Source of the DNA: Acanthosepion lycidas
Taxonomy: Eukaryota > Mollusca > Cephalopoda > Sepiida > Sepiidae
Length of the DNA stretch: 64,000 nt
Assembly (NCBI GenBank): GCA_963932145.1
Contig: OZ010593.1
Span: 36,371,411 to 36,435,410, forward strand
Reading direction: 5' to 3'
Shown here: positions 42,264 to 54,339 of the stretch, one piece after another
Position numbering within the stretch: the stretch's first letter is position 1
How the letters are laid out: the number at the start of each line of letters is the position of its first letter
Made by a program: the position numbers and the translations under genes
Notes under the pieces: generated by a model
What the model saw: the letters and a program-made list of their open reading frames with translations, nothing else
What the model was told of the DNA's origin: nothing
The model's database searches: none

Positions 42264-42517
42264 TGCCAAAGTTCGGCCCACAGAAGTAAAACACACGAAA
42301 CACGGATTAGATGTAAGAAAGATATATTAACAACAGGTTACAGAGATAGTGTAAGCAGAGCTTACTATAAGTTAGTGTCCAACACTGGTAGTGGTACGAG
42401 ACTCTCACTGTCTCTCTGTGTCACTCTCTGTCACTCTCCTATAGAGTGCTATGTCGCCTACTTAATATAGGCTTGGAAGAGTCTATTGTGTAGGTAGTTT
42501 CCGGTCTCACAATAGTA
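42256..42517 (-). repeat. 5' LTR of the Mag-like element
   Basis: The minus strand begins TGTGAGACCGGAAAC and ends GGCACCCACA, so TG...CA ends are present. It contains CTCTATAGGAGAGTGACAGA (near 42,440), which recurs with small changes at 39,005 in the remnant of the other LTR. The primer-binding-like site starts 3-4 bases after the end. Confidence 0.65.
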
Positions 42518-42660
42518 ATAATTTGTCGGATGAATAAATAAAAATCCTCTTTAGAAATGGCTTTGTTTACGATAGTATGCAAAAGAGCAGATATGAATCT
42601 TGGAAAAACAAAGTTTTGCGTTTATAAGGCACTATTTAACTTTGCTGTATCATTCACGCA
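42518..42660. other. Flank of the Gypsy element
   Basis: Begins with a foldback-family end-like string (gtcggatgaataaataaaaa, near 42,525); otherwise nothing recognised. Confidence 0.4.
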
Positions 42661-42860
42661 TTTTGTTGTCGAGACAGTCTAAAGGATGTCGGATTTAATG
42701 ACGGTTTCTTCTAGTGGCGCAGGTTCGAATCCTGCCGCAGAGCATATATTTTATTTTAATAAGATTTCTCGAATATTCAGGCCGGTAAATTAAAATAAAC
42801 TGGGCTTTTCAAGTTTCAGCTATAAAATCTGTCGGATTAATAAATAAAAATTCATCTCCA
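42661..42860 (+). mobile_element. Foldback-family fragment with perfect T-arm-like B box
   Basis: Matches the right half of the 58,816 element: 'aatgacggtttcttct', then GCAGG-TTCGAAT-CCTGC (42,719-42,735), 'tttctcgaatattcaggccg' and 'ctgtcggattaataaataaa'. The GCAGG/CCTGC stem with a 7-base TTCGAAT loop is exactly a tRNA T-arm, so a Pol III B box is present. No A box or full tRNA fold was seen. Confidence 0.65.
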
Positions 42861-43117
42861 TTTTGTATGTCTCACTTCTATCGATATTTAGTTTTTGCAT
42901 TTAATATTTCCTGCTCTTGATTAGGGCAATTATTCCTAGTATTCTATTCATTTTAATGCATCTGGTCTCCTTTTACGATTCAGTCATTCACTTTTACGCT
43001 TTATTTGCCTTTTGATTTATTTGATTTATCGCTTTTTTTCGTTTCTTCTTTTCCGTTGTTTTCTGCTTTTCGTAATCATTTTCAAACTAATCATTCACAA
43101 GTGCTAAGTTTTAGTGC
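42861..43117. other. Spacer
   Basis: T-rich, nothing recognised. Confidence 0.5.

Positions 43118-43149
<32 letters not shown>
43118..43149. repeat. (AAT)n array
   Basis: 32 bp of AAT directly 5' of the R2-like LINE 3' end. Confidence 0.92.
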
Positions 43150-43152
<3 letters not shown>

Positions 43153-43692
43153 CATAGTGGGCCAATATCTGCACTGGGAAATTTGCAACTTTTACGGAAA
43201 GTCAACGGCAAGAAACTGTTATGAATATCACCCAAACCCGGTTGCAGAGATGGCACCTGTAACAATTTTAATACACAGAGACAGAACAAACAAAGCTAAT
43301 CGCCCTGACATCATGATCAAAGACAACATGAACATAATGTGTTTTCTTATTAACATAGCAGTCCCTGCAGATTGTATCTACGAATATCTTTTTTTTTTAA
43401 AATCTATCAAAATACAAAGATCTTGAAGTGGAAATCTAAAATATGTGGTACATGATGACACCAATAATTCCTACTACAAAGTCGTAGCCCTCGGTTTGAT
43501 TGGAAACGATTCCAATAGATTCTTGGTAGCCCATGCCTTAAAAAATGCACAAAATTGCTTCGTCTATGTAAAATGTGTGTGATCTTAGTTTGTTTTTTTT
43601 TTCTTTTTTTTTCTTTTTTCTTACGCCATTTCTGATATTTGGTCTCTAGTTAGGACCCTGAAGTAAATGAGTGTACAACAGGAATCCAAAGA
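43150..43692 (+). mobile_element. R2-like LINE 3' end, 5'-truncated
   Basis: The + strand reads GQYLHWEICNFYGKS, then YEYHPNPV and RTNKANRPDIMIKDNMNIM, with the RPD nuclease motif at 43,297-43,310, then INIAVPADCIYEY. In shifted frames the final region follows to about 43,580. This is the same C-terminal block as on the minus strand at 15,720-16,340 (there ASRPDIII). The 3' end (ctgaagtaaatgagtgtaca, then 'acaggaatccaaag') runs straight into an AAT array, probably the element's own tail. Confidence 0.7.
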
Positions 43693-43727
<35 letters not shown>

Positions 43728-43752
43728 TAATAATAATAATAATAATAATAAT
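43693..43752. repeat. (AAT)n array at LINE 3' end
   Basis: 60 bp of AAT with one AAC, immediately after the LINE end. Confidence 0.92.
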
Positions 43753-44315
43753 GGTTGTTTTCATTCTAGTTTTCCTGATTTGTTGTTTGACACAATCCTT
43801 TAACGAGTCATATACCTAACACCTAAAGTAAAGTAATCGCTTGCTTCGAAAGTTATTGACAGATGATACAGAGTAATTTTTTTTGTTTTTGTTTTTGTTT
43901 TTTATATACCCGACTTCTTTTTAATCATCTCCAGTTCTTCTATGATTATCGGTATACCGGTTGAGTTTAAATGCTGCATTCAATGCATTTTCTATTTGAA
44001 GTTTTTTATATTTCGCAAATTTTACCAGATGATTTTACCAGATGAGATGGTCATGAAAATGAGATCGCTATCATAGCACTTATTCTTTATAAAGTATATC
44101 ATTATTATATTTGGTAAGTGTGTCTGCTACAATGAATTCTAACATTTTCATCATCTCGCACTCGTGTTGGTTTGGGTACCAACCGTTTCATTATTAAATA
44201 GCGACAGTATATATTTTTATTGTAACATTATTTCAAGAATGTGAAATTAAAGCATGCCTAATTTAGGTCCTATATCTATATGAATATATTTAAAGGTTTT
44301 TTAACCTAACGCTTT
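43753..44315. other. Spacer, nothing recognised
   Basis: AT-rich with T-rich runs. Confidence 0.45.
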
Positions 44316-44420
44316 GCTTACGGCCACCCCACGTTGAAACACCGGTTCCCGTACGATCACCGAAGTTAAGTAACAGTGAGCCTGGTCAGTAAATAGAGCG
44401 CCGACTGCTTGGAAATACCA
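44316..44420 (+). pseudogene. 5S rRNA pseudogene
   Basis: Starts GCTTACGGCCACCCCACGTT and continues GAAACACCGGTTCCCGTACG, then ATCACCGAAGTTAAGTAACA. This follows the metazoan 5S sequence closely through box A (GAAGTTAAG) and the intermediate element (GAGCCTGGTCAGTA). The 3' third is disturbed ('aaatagagcgccgactgcttggaaatacc' region), with box C largely lost. It is not flanked by other 5S copies. It may be the head of a 5S-type SINE. Confidence 0.75.
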
Positions 44421-44563
44421 GTTTCTAAAAGCTTGGATGTAACCATAATAATACTTGGACACTCGTTATCGGGTAGAAGAATAAATATTAAATTACCCAC
44501 ACATGCAACTATGCTAATCTCTCTGTCTGTTTCTCTCTCTACTATCGCTGTGAAACTCTCTCC

Positions 44564-44565
<2 letters not shown>

Positions 44566-44615
<50 letters not shown>
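44566..44615. repeat. (TA)n array
   Basis: 50 bp of TA. Confidence 0.95.
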
Positions 44616-44617
<2 letters not shown>

Positions 44618-44641
44618 GTGTGGGTGTGACAATATTGAAAA

Positions 44642-45042
44642 GTAGTAATCAATTATAACCAAGTTAAATCAGTAAGTAACTGATTAATTTCTCTTGTTGT
44701 TAGCCTGGCAATATCCCTCACCACCAACACCCATTTACCAGATATCAGGAGAAAAAAGTTAGTGTTAGAAAGGATAAGAGACATTGACCAATTTAATGTC
44801 AGGAGAAAGATAATACAGGCGATAAAATATATATTATAGATAGATATAAATAAATATAGATTATAATACAATATAATACGTAATTACCTATTATAAAATA
44901 CATATTAGACACATCATAATATTAGATAGATAGATAGATAGATATACCACTACTGAGTATATCTTTAAATATAGCAAATAAGAAATATATATATATCTTT
45001 GTGTATGCGTATATTATTTATAAACATATATTATAATAAACA

Positions 45043-45137
<95 letters not shown>

Positions 45138-45350
45138 TTGTGTGTGGTTGTGTGTGTGCGTCTAAAAAGACAACTGAATTTAATGCCAACCGGCTTAGGA
45201 ATAAAAAATTTCGAGAAAAGCAAGTGTTTCCCTACAGAAAACTAACCTGTTGTGATCCCATTGACCATCAGGGAAAACCTTTTACAGGCTACTCGTTTCT
45301 TATCGAACACTAATTATAACGTCTATATTACTACTACTACTACTAATAAT
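44642..45350. repeat. Duplicated block, copy A, with TA/TG array
   Basis: Part 1 (44,645-44,812: aaccaagttaaatcagtaag, then 'cagatatcaggagaaaaa' and 'gaccaatttaatgtcagg') recurs at 45,370-45,545. Part 2 (44,835-45,050, AT-rich with 'actgagtatatctttaaata') recurs at 46,918-47,085. Part 3 (45,173-45,330: ctgaatttaatgccaaccgg, then 'gatcccattgaccatcaggg') recurs at 47,660-47,815. A TA array (45,047-45,120) passes into TG (45,121-45,147). The family is unknown; no coding sequence. Confidence 0.7.
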
Positions 45351-45369
45351 AATAATAATGATAATAACA

Positions 45370-45550
45370 GTTGTAACCAATTATAATCAAGTTGAATCAG
45401 TAACTGATTAATTTACTTTTGTTGTTATCTTGGCGGTATCCCTCAGCTATTCCTTCTACACCCATCCACCAGATATCAGGAGAAAAACAAGATGGCGTTA
45501 GAAAGGATAAGAGGCATTGACCAATTTAATGTCAGGAGAAAGATAGAATA
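45370..45550. repeat. Second copy of block part 1
   Basis: Direct repeat of 44,645-44,812, about 725 bp downstream, preceded by CTA/AAT/GAT trinucleotides. Confidence 0.7.
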
Positions 45551-46464
45551 GTCGACAAAATAGCGATAAATGTCAAAATAGAAATCGAAAACGATGGACA
45601 TTTTCATTAAGATGGCATAGTCGAAAAGTAAATTGGCTATAATTAGAAATCCCCAAAAACATTTCTTGACCCCAGATCAAATACTAAAACAACAAGCAAG
45701 GGAAGTGACAGCAGATTTATTTTGCGTCTTTTTTCTTTAGAATAATCAAGAATATTTTGACAATGTCCGAAATTCAGATAAATAGACTATTGATAACGAA
45801 ATGTTTAAAATGAAGGGACAATAATTTATCGTGTTAGTTTTGTGTGACGCTACATGTAACAAGAATTCAACACTCGTCCCCGCTGGGCAGCGTACATTAC
45901 ATGCCAGGGTGCATTCTACAAATATTCTTTAAAACCGAAAGACGGCCAACTTTTCTCACCAATGCAATACGCTTCACATGATTCATGAATGAAATACTTT
46001 CCGTGTCGATTGTCTGATCTTGCTGCGTAAGTCGTCGTTTCTACATATCACATTGCCTAAACAGAATGTCGTTCTTATCTTTTAAAGGAAAAAAGGAGAA
46101 AAGCTCATTATATAGATTTCAATTCTTAGGCGAACATCACAGATTATAAGACCAATAGAAGATGGACGAATACAACCAGGAAGAAAAAGCAAAACTTATG
46201 AACAACTTTCTTCCACTTAGCTGAAAGCAACGTGCACTCACGTAGAGAAAGAAACGTGACTGACACATGAAGCCCCTAATTGTGTTCTTGACCCGATAAT
46301 AATAGATCAAGTGGTCCTTCAACCACCGCCAGTGTCCATATTATAGATTACAGTTCCGTAATGCTAACTGTAAACACGTATAAAAGACCTTAGCGATTGT
46401 CATCTCGCCTTTATAACTGAAACCATTAGCAAGTGTTTTAAACCATTAAAATACTTGAAAGATC
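45551..46464. other. Spacer, nothing recognised
   Basis: Mixed composition. A 61-codon minus frame near 46,200 is not recognised. Confidence 0.4.
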
Positions 46465-46540
46465 CTGGCCAAATTGGTAGAGGAACGCTTTAGCTTAAGA
46501 AGTGGATTCTGTGAGTTAAAACACTTGAAAATAAGCGTGT
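46465..46540 (+). mobile_element. tRNA-like SINE head, degenerate
   Basis: CTGGCCAAATTGGTAGAGGA has a near-perfect A box. The B-box position (gtgagttaaaacact) is decayed. Confidence 0.35.
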
Positions 46541-46724
46541 GTGTCTGGTTCTATTTTCACCTCTGCACAATGCTGTCAAACTAAAACACCGCAAAACAGC
46601 ATAGAGAGTGACAGCAATAATAAGGAAACACGTATCAACTTCTAACCCGGCTTCGTAAAATGGCGACTAATATTGGAGGGGTATTAAATACACAGGCGTG
46701 CACATGTGCACACTCACAATAGAC

Positions 46725-46900
46725 AGAAACACATACACTTACAATAAATTTGTATGTGTATGAATATTTGTTTCCCCCCACTATATACAGAAACACATAC
46801 ACATACAATAAATTTGTTTAACAACAAATAAATATAAATATAAAAGAAACACATACAATAAATTTGTATGTATATGAATATTTGTTTCCCCCACTATATA
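46725..46900. repeat. Local duplication with CA/TA character
   Basis: 'gaaacacatacacttacaat', then 'aaatttgtatgtgtatgaat' and 'atttgtttcccccc', recurs about 115 bp later (46,845-46,895). Confidence 0.7.
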
Positions 46901-47083
46901 TATATATATATATATATATTATAGATAGATATAAATAAATACATATTATAATATACTATATGAATTATATTCCATATAATATATATTAAACATATTATAA
47001 TATTAGATAGATATACAACTACTGAGTATATCTTTAAATATAGCGAATATTATTTGTAAATATATATTTTAATAAACAACATG

Positions 47084-47145
<62 letters not shown>

Positions 47146-47409
47146 TAATATGAGATATGAGAAAATAATATTTTATATATATTAATGATATAAAAAAGGT
47201 ACGCTGATCAAAGAAGAAAACAATTCATTATGACGTAAATGTCTAGGGAGTGCCTTGATTGCAAGGATATCTATATTAAAGTTGCGCCTTGGTTCCTCCT
47301 ACATTTCACAATGTTCTTTTATCACAGTACATGCTAACAAAAGTGATGGAAATAAAAAAACATTTGGCTAGATATAAAAAAAAATTCTAAAATCGCCAGC
47401 ATCCAACAC

Positions 47410-47492
<83 letters not shown>

Positions 47493-47582
47493 GTATTTAA
47501 ATTATTTGCCCTGGATTTACATTGAGCTCTGTGGATTTTATCCTACTTAGGTTTACCCATACGGATTACCTAGTTTTTCATA

Positions 47583-47627
<45 letters not shown>

Positions 47628-47845
47628 TATGGGTGGTTGTGAATGTTTCTAGTAAGTGAACTGAATTTAATGCCAAACGGCTTAGCAATCAAAAATTTCG
47701 AGAAAAGCAAATGCGTTTCCCTACAGATCACTACCATGTTGTGATCCCATTGACCATCAGGGAAAATCTTTTTTCCTGCAATTCGTTTCTTATTGAACAC
47801 TAATTATGATGTTTATAATAATAATAATAATAATAATAATATATC
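46900..47845. repeat. Duplicated block, copy B, with TA arrays
   Basis: Contains partners of copy A parts 2 and 3 in the same order (46,918-47,085 and 47,660-47,815). The intervening sequence is different and rich in TA (47,085-47,143; 47,412-47,492; 47,586-47,624). It ends in an AAT array (47,815-47,842). Confidence 0.65.
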
Positions 47846-47862
47846 GGCTGCAACAGCAAAAT

Positions 47863-48015
47863 TCTCCAATTGTTAGATTAAGTTTTGAACCGTTTTATCT
47901 TAAAAATGAAGAAAGATATCTTACTAGAATCCTTTATATAACACTATTGGACTCTACTTTGAACAATGATAATGCGTAATTTCTCTCTAAGCTTAACAGA
48001 AGAATTATAATGTAA
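47863..48015. repeat. Dispersed repeat, partner at the window's right edge
   Basis: 'ttttgaaccgttttatctta', then 'attggactctactttgaaca' and 'taagcttaacagaagaat', matches 63,868-64,000 in the same orientation. The family is unknown. Confidence 0.65.
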
Positions 48016-48672
48016 TCGATCATAAACGAAAATGATACGCTCATTATTAATTAATCATAACTAAGGATCAAAAGCTCAAGAAGAATTGAAATAAAGTTCA
48101 AACTTTATAGATAGATAGATAGATAGATGACTCCAGGATCATTTTCCAACTTATTTAAGATGATTATCGCCCTCTCTAACCTTCTAACTTTCTGTCCGTT
48201 GCGTTTCACTACTCTTTTGACTGTTATAGCTGAAACTCCTCTCTCACGTATCAAACGTCTCTTTTTCTAATTGATCTCTTTAATTCTAAGTTGAAATGTT
48301 GAGACTCTTCATGTTGTGACCTCCTGATTCCGTTTCTTGGTTCCTGAATGGTCTTTGAAGATGAAATCCAAAGTATGAATGTTGATGAAGTACTGAAGTC
48401 CTGGATGATTATTTTTCTCTATTTTTCTGTTTAGAAGCCGTTGGGCCTGACAAAAACGGTTTTAACTTATTTTTTTCCTAGCTGAATAACTTAAAGGTTT
48501 TTTTTAGGAATTCTTGCAACACATGGTATCAAGATGGCTAAACGTCTTATCTGAAAAGCTGGAAAAATGAAATTCAATTTGTTTAGTGTTTTTTAGATAA
48601 TAAACAATTTGTTGGATGGCCAATTATGCTGTTACACGATTTTGGACAATTTTTGTATATATAATTTTGGTA

Positions 48673-48674
<2 letters not shown>
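48016..48674. other. Spacer with a TAGA microsatellite
   Basis: (TAGA)n at about 48,107-48,128; otherwise nothing recognised. Confidence 0.5.

Positions 48675-48734
<60 letters not shown>
48675..48734. repeat. (AAT)n array
   Basis: 60 bp of AAT. Confidence 0.93.
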
Positions 48735-48735
<1 letters not shown>

Positions 48736-49420
48736 TGTGTACGAGGAGTGTTTAAAAAGAAAACGAACATTTGGATCAGTGCACTGTTGCTCTGAAGCAA
48801 AGATTTCTTTTTTTGTTACGACAAAATGCATCACATCACATATGTTTGCAATTACGAGAAAGTGAACGTTTATATAATGTGTTTTTGCAGCCTACCCCAA
48901 AGGTCAATAATGATAGACCCTGTTTGTGTGAAATAATGTTACAAATTAGTAAAAGAAAAAGCTAGCGGAAGACTTTCTTATGTTTCAATCTGCCTATCGG
49001 GAGTATTGTTTGAGTTATCTGCAATGTCAGGGCGACCAAGAAAATCACAGCAGCCATCCACAAATGTGAAGATGAAGCTGATAATATTTTCTGGCTTGAA
49101 GAGCAAGTGTTAAGCTAGGTGATCACAAACTCAGTACATAGCATTTACTTTCTTTATGGAATATCACCCAACAAAGAGTCACTCGGTGTAGCAGTTGAGT
49201 ATCGAAATGGTAAGGAAGGATCACGTGAGTGCTATGGAAAAAGGATGATGCAAAAACTGAAGATTATGAGGATAAGGAGAATAGATAACGATTGATCCTC
49301 AGCATAAAAAGGTCAATATGAAAGTGTTAAGAAAGAACCCGCTCAAGAATGTTTCAGAAAGTGGCAGTTAAGGAAATGTTCTCTAAATTGAACTTCCTTC
49401 TAACCTTTGGAACGCTGAAA
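48736..49420 (+). mobile_element. Mariner transposon relic
   Basis: A terminus-like string ACGAGGAGTGTTTAAAAAG lies at 48,740. Then, in changing frames: KLAEDFLMFQSAYREYCLSY (48,960-49,020), like the mariner 'MLQ.AYG...LSR' helix; SGRPRKSQQPSTNV (49,026-49,067), like the 'SGRP.TS' linker; and KKEPAQECFRKWQ (49,331-49,370), like the C-terminal 'F..CF.KW..RW'. The DDE core between is not recognisable. No matching right inverted repeat was found. Confidence 0.6.
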
Positions 49421-50280
49421 AAAATATGGACGATTCAACTTCGTCGAAGTAGCAAAAATGTTGCTTAGCAGTAAAGGACTAAAAATGCAACTCATTTAAA
49501 CATTTGCCATGAAAATACATGTTGGTAACGGGTTGTAAAGTTGGAAATAAGTTTTTTTTTATAGTAATGGTCAATCAGATCGAAAGCTAGAGTAGAGTAT
49601 TATGATTATAATGGTTATGATGACTGAGGTAATATTAATGAAGGAGGTGCTAGAAAATGAAGATTGAGGAAATTATCTCTGACTTGAAATACTTGTAATT
49701 GGAATGTTCAAGAAACCATCATGCCTACGTAAAGAATTTTAAATTCTAACAGGAATGAGACGTTCCATCGCAAATTTGGCAGCAATAATTCATTTTTTTG
49801 CCTAATCCTACTGTTGTAAATATACACAACGGCTGCAGGCGTTAGATACTCCCTGGAGCGATATAGTGAGACAGTTCTTTGACTAGCACGTAGCGTTTGA
49901 GAGACACAGTTTGAAACAAAGTATTTTGTGGTATGGACAAATAAAATTTCCATGGAGTACCAAGATACATCTGCGTCAAATCTCCTAAGAGATTGTTTGG
50001 CCAAGTGCGTGACAATGCTTGTGTTCTAGCCGAAAAAAGTGGATCCAGCCTGAAAGGACGCTGATTTAAGCCGATAGAAGAAAAAAAAAAAAGGAAAGAA
50101 AAATTCTCTTTACCTGACAAAATAGTTTCCACTCCGTATTTCAGAATAGAAAAACTGTTTCATAATATTGCAGAACAATGATCCAATAGTGGAGGAAAGG
50201 AATATATTGAAAACCAGTTTGGTTATATTTTAAGTAATGCGAGTATTATTTTTTCAAAATATTGTTTCATTTCTAACAAA
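49421..50280. other. Spacer, nothing recognised
   Basis: Two overlapping minus frames of 96-98 codons (49,708-50,132) have ordinary composition but no motif that I recognise. Confidence 0.4.
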
Positions 50281-50281
50281 T

Positions 50282-51059
<778 letters not shown>

Positions 51060-51195
51060 ATAAAGTGCTCAGTATCAGAGATAGAGCATATGTAAATATA
51101 AAAGTGAACATTGAAGTCAACATTCAGAGGCAACAGATTCTTTAAGGCTAGACGCAATTGTCAGGCCACTGATTGCGTCTAGCAAGAAACAAAGA
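51060..51195. mobile_element. Hairpin-family element, copy 2 (decayed)
   Basis: Carries 'aagtgctcagtatcagaga', 'tagagcatatgtaaatataa', AAGTGAACATTGAAGTCAAC, then 'ggctagacgcaatt', 'gattgcgtctagc' and 'aagaaac'. These match the 13,588-13,780 element in reversed order of flanks. Only the inner part of the right arm remains. Confidence 0.65.
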
Positions 51196-51439
51196 AAGTA
51201 TTGTTTAAGTCTATTTTAGATGAAATTGTGATAAATTCTATATTGAGTTTAGCAAAATTATTTTCGATTGTAGTTGTGAAAGAGTTAGTGGATAGAACAA
51301 TATATTTCCTCTTTAGTTTCGTATTGAATACGAAAATATTTAGTGTATGGCAGAGTCTTGAAAATATTTTCATTGTATTTCAACTCTTCGTGTGAATATC
51401 GCAGCCAGCAAATTCTGAGTGATCTTAAGTAGAATCTGA

Positions 51440-51441
<2 letters not shown>
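51196..51441. other. Spacer
   Basis: AT-rich; the open frames on both strands here are not recognised. Confidence 0.4.

Positions 51442-51486
<45 letters not shown>
51442..51486. repeat. (TA)n array
   Basis: 45 bp of TA. Confidence 0.95.
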
Positions 51487-51490
<4 letters not shown>

Positions 51491-51578
51491 TGAAAAAATG
51501 CGCGAAAATTACAGAAGGCAACTGACATTAATTCTTCATCCTATAATATTTCAGTTCTTTATATAGAGAGATATATAA

Positions 51579-51581
<3 letters not shown>

Positions 51582-51631
<50 letters not shown>
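51582..51631. repeat. (TA)n array
   Basis: 50 bp of TA. Confidence 0.95.
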
Positions 51632-51633
<2 letters not shown>

Positions 51634-52204
51634 CGACTCGATTTCGACGTATGAGGATCTGATAGATTATTGATTCAGTTATGAAAGTTTGTGCGATAAT
51701 CTTAAGTGGCATTTAAGACCCGCTAGTGATTTACAAAGGAGGCCACATATGGAGCAAGTGTGAGGATTGTGAGATGAGATCACTGTTAAATTGTCTCACC
51801 TTTTACATCTTGCTCTCGCTTCTTGAAGATGATTCAGACAAGCAGATTGGAAATTGCTGAGTCGACTAAAACACGTTGATCTCCATTCTACCCGCTCCAA
51901 AGCTAAGCGCTGAAGGGTGTTATGTGGTATATTGACTGCTGACATATATATAATTTACACAAACCAGTATGACTATTATATTTCAATAACAATATCTATG
52001 TAATTGATTGTTTACTGTCTGATCTGTTAAAACGCATTTCTTGCCTTATTATTAGTTCCGTTCTTTATATATAAACACAAAATTATGCATCTGTATTGGA
52101 AGCTCTGAAAATGGATTCTTTCCAGATTCATTTTGTTTACTTCCATGACTTCCTCTGCTTATATACATATTAGTCTACACGCATATACAGATATACACGC
52201 AGAA

Positions 52205-52205
<1 letters not shown>
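51632..52205. other. Spacer, nothing recognised
   Basis: No gene or repeat recognised. Confidence 0.45.
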
Positions 52206-52274
<69 letters not shown>

Positions 52275-52290
52275 GTGTGTGTGTGTGTGT
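52206..52290. repeat. (TA)n-(TG)n array
   Basis: 66 bp of TA followed by TG/CG repeats. Confidence 0.95.
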
Positions 52291-52434
52291 GCGTGCGTGC
52301 GCCTGTAGATAGATAAAAAAATATTTCTTTAAGTCCCGGTGTTTTTCTTCCGTTATCATTAAACCTAATAGAGACAAAATAGTTTTCTGTTTTCCCTATA
52401 TTTTAACATATCATCACTATCAATAGCTTAGTTT

Positions 52435-52438
<4 letters not shown>

Positions 52439-52475
<37 letters not shown>
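52439..52475. repeat. (TA)n array
   Basis: 37 bp of TA. Confidence 0.95.
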
Positions 52476-52477
<2 letters not shown>

Positions 52478-53451
52478 TTTTATAGATATAGTAAAATTTA
52501 TAGGCAAGTTATTGTTCTTTTTTTTTGTCTGTGTTTGTTCTTTTTTCCGTTGAGGCACAGCCATTTCCGACTGAACGGATGCTATGAATGCAAATAACTG
52601 CCATCCTCGCGTTAATACGATTGTATACAGTGCGAAAACAGATGTTTTCGAGAAGTCATGGAAGAAAATATTCAGGCCCGTTCATTTGTATCGACACTCA
52701 CCAAGGGCCACTGCCTTCCGCCATGTTTAGTTATGTATGTCTAATTGTGTGAATGTGTATACGCCCCAAGCTCCGTGTCTGCAATGTCATTAAACTAACT
52801 TGCTTACATTCCGATGCAGAACCTTTGTTTGCGAGTTTATCGCTCCGCTCTTCGTAGGTGTCTTGTTTTGTCGAGTCGGGTGTATGCCTCATCAGTTTTT
52901 GCGGAGTATGTCTGTGTCTCTATTTTGACGCAAGACAAGCAGAAAACCACAATAAATCTTTTTTTTTTTTTTTTTGCATTTGTTTAGCAGAATTACTGAA
53001 CACATCTCAGAAGAAAGAAAAACACACCGAAAATAAAGCCGTCAACCAAGAAAAAGTTTGCTCTATGACAAGCTACCGTATCTTTTGACTGAATAAAAAG
53101 TAGCAATAGAATCACTGGAAGCATATATAAATGGTAAGTAGTAAATAAGAAATGAAAGAAAGAAATATTTCCATAGTTCCAACGCTATATCGGATAAAAC
53201 ATTTTCTTTGATTATTAGTGATATGACAGGATTGCGGGCAGATCATGTTATAACAATTGCGTAAACTATAGTTTTGATGCACATATTACGTTTATAATCA
53301 ATTGATAAAAACACAAATACTAAATAAACTTTTTCATCAAATATTAATCATATTAAATGAAGGCTGTACGCTAGAAGTTGTATTTGTAGATACAACTTAA
53401 AGTAACAGACTTTGATGAAATATCAGAGATTAAAATAAGTCGAGCGACATA
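52476..53451. other. Spacer with a less AT-rich patch
   Basis: 52,550-52,870 has more balanced composition than its surroundings and lacks any recognised repeat. No splice-bounded open frame could be supported. The rest is AT-rich. Confidence 0.4.
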
Positions 53452-53516
53452 TTAGGTTGGTGCAAAAATAATGACATTTTCTAACATATGTTACTATGTG
53501 ATAAAACGTCATTATT
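53452..53516. mobile_element. Palindromic mariner MITE, copy 3 (partial)
   Basis: TTAGGTTGGTGCAAAAATAA then TGACATTTT; the right side retains AAAACGTCATTATT but not the outer CACCAACCTAA. It is the same family as the copies at 2,815 and 31,791, with a different centre and a lost right terminus. Confidence 0.75.
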
Positions 53517-54339
53517 GGACTGATAAACATAAAAAAAATAATAAATGGTAATAAATTGTTTTGCTAAAATATTCGTCCGATTCGAAGAATGTTAGACAAC
53601 GGGAGTTTTTTTTTTTTATTTTCTTTTTATTCCGATTTAATGATCATAAACAAGAAAATAAAACTGACCAATTTCTGACAGAATTACAGTTAAACACAAG
53701 AATAAAACTCATAGACAAAATGTGACAAAAGATATTAAATCAAATGATAAATAAAGACAATACAATTTTTAAAATATGTAAAAGTAACTAATTTAATTTA
53801 GAAATGATTACTGAAAGAGAAATAACCAAAACGGTGGTTGGAAATGAAATGTTAATCTTTATAATATTAACAAAACATAATACTCGCCAGCGCCGTGAAG
53901 TAGGTAAACCACTGCTAGTGGTAGACAACTTAGACAGAATATTACCCCCCCCACACACACACTTACAATAGTGTCCAACGTATTTATGAGGATAGTGACA
54001 TACGCATTAGTGTTTATAGGTACGGTATATAACAGTAACAATGATTCTATCGGGAAAATCTTCCAGAGAAAATCATCCAAAGTAAAAAGCTTCTGAAATA
54101 AAAATTCCATAGACGCATAAAACAGGAATTGTTTTTGAGTACAGATATCTTTGAAAATCAGTATTAGACGAGTTAAGAACCATAGAGAAAAGTACATCAA
54201 AACAATTGACCTGAAAGTTTTATAGAAAAGGCACAGGGAAGCTTTGTAACGGTTGCAGAAAAGAGACTGAAACCAAGATCCCAGTTAAGAACCTATAACA
54301 TTGCATATACTTCTCTGGGTTTTATAAATAATTTTAAAT
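53517..54339. other. Spacer, nothing recognised
   Basis: A 113-codon minus frame (53,859-54,200) is Leu/Ile/Val-rich and unrecognised. No element boundary was seen. Confidence 0.4.

Larger units (their letters stand above)
38940..42517 (-). mobile_element. Mag-like Ty3/Gypsy LTR retrotransposon, deleted and frameshifted
   Basis: On the minus strand: 5' LTR from TGTGAGACCGG (42,517) to ...CACCCACA (about 42,256), a TGGCGACGAGGAT primer-binding-like site, gag, protease, RT and the start of RNase H. A short sequence resembling part of the LTR follows at 39,007-38,940. The rest of RNase H and the whole integrase are missing. Gag and RT strings resemble Mag-lineage Ty3/Gypsy elements. Multiple frameshifts. 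Confidence 0.8.

Noticed and set aside
44999-45313. Frames rich in Tyr-Ile repeats at TA arrays
   Set aside because: Translations of (TA)n; seen at many arrays.
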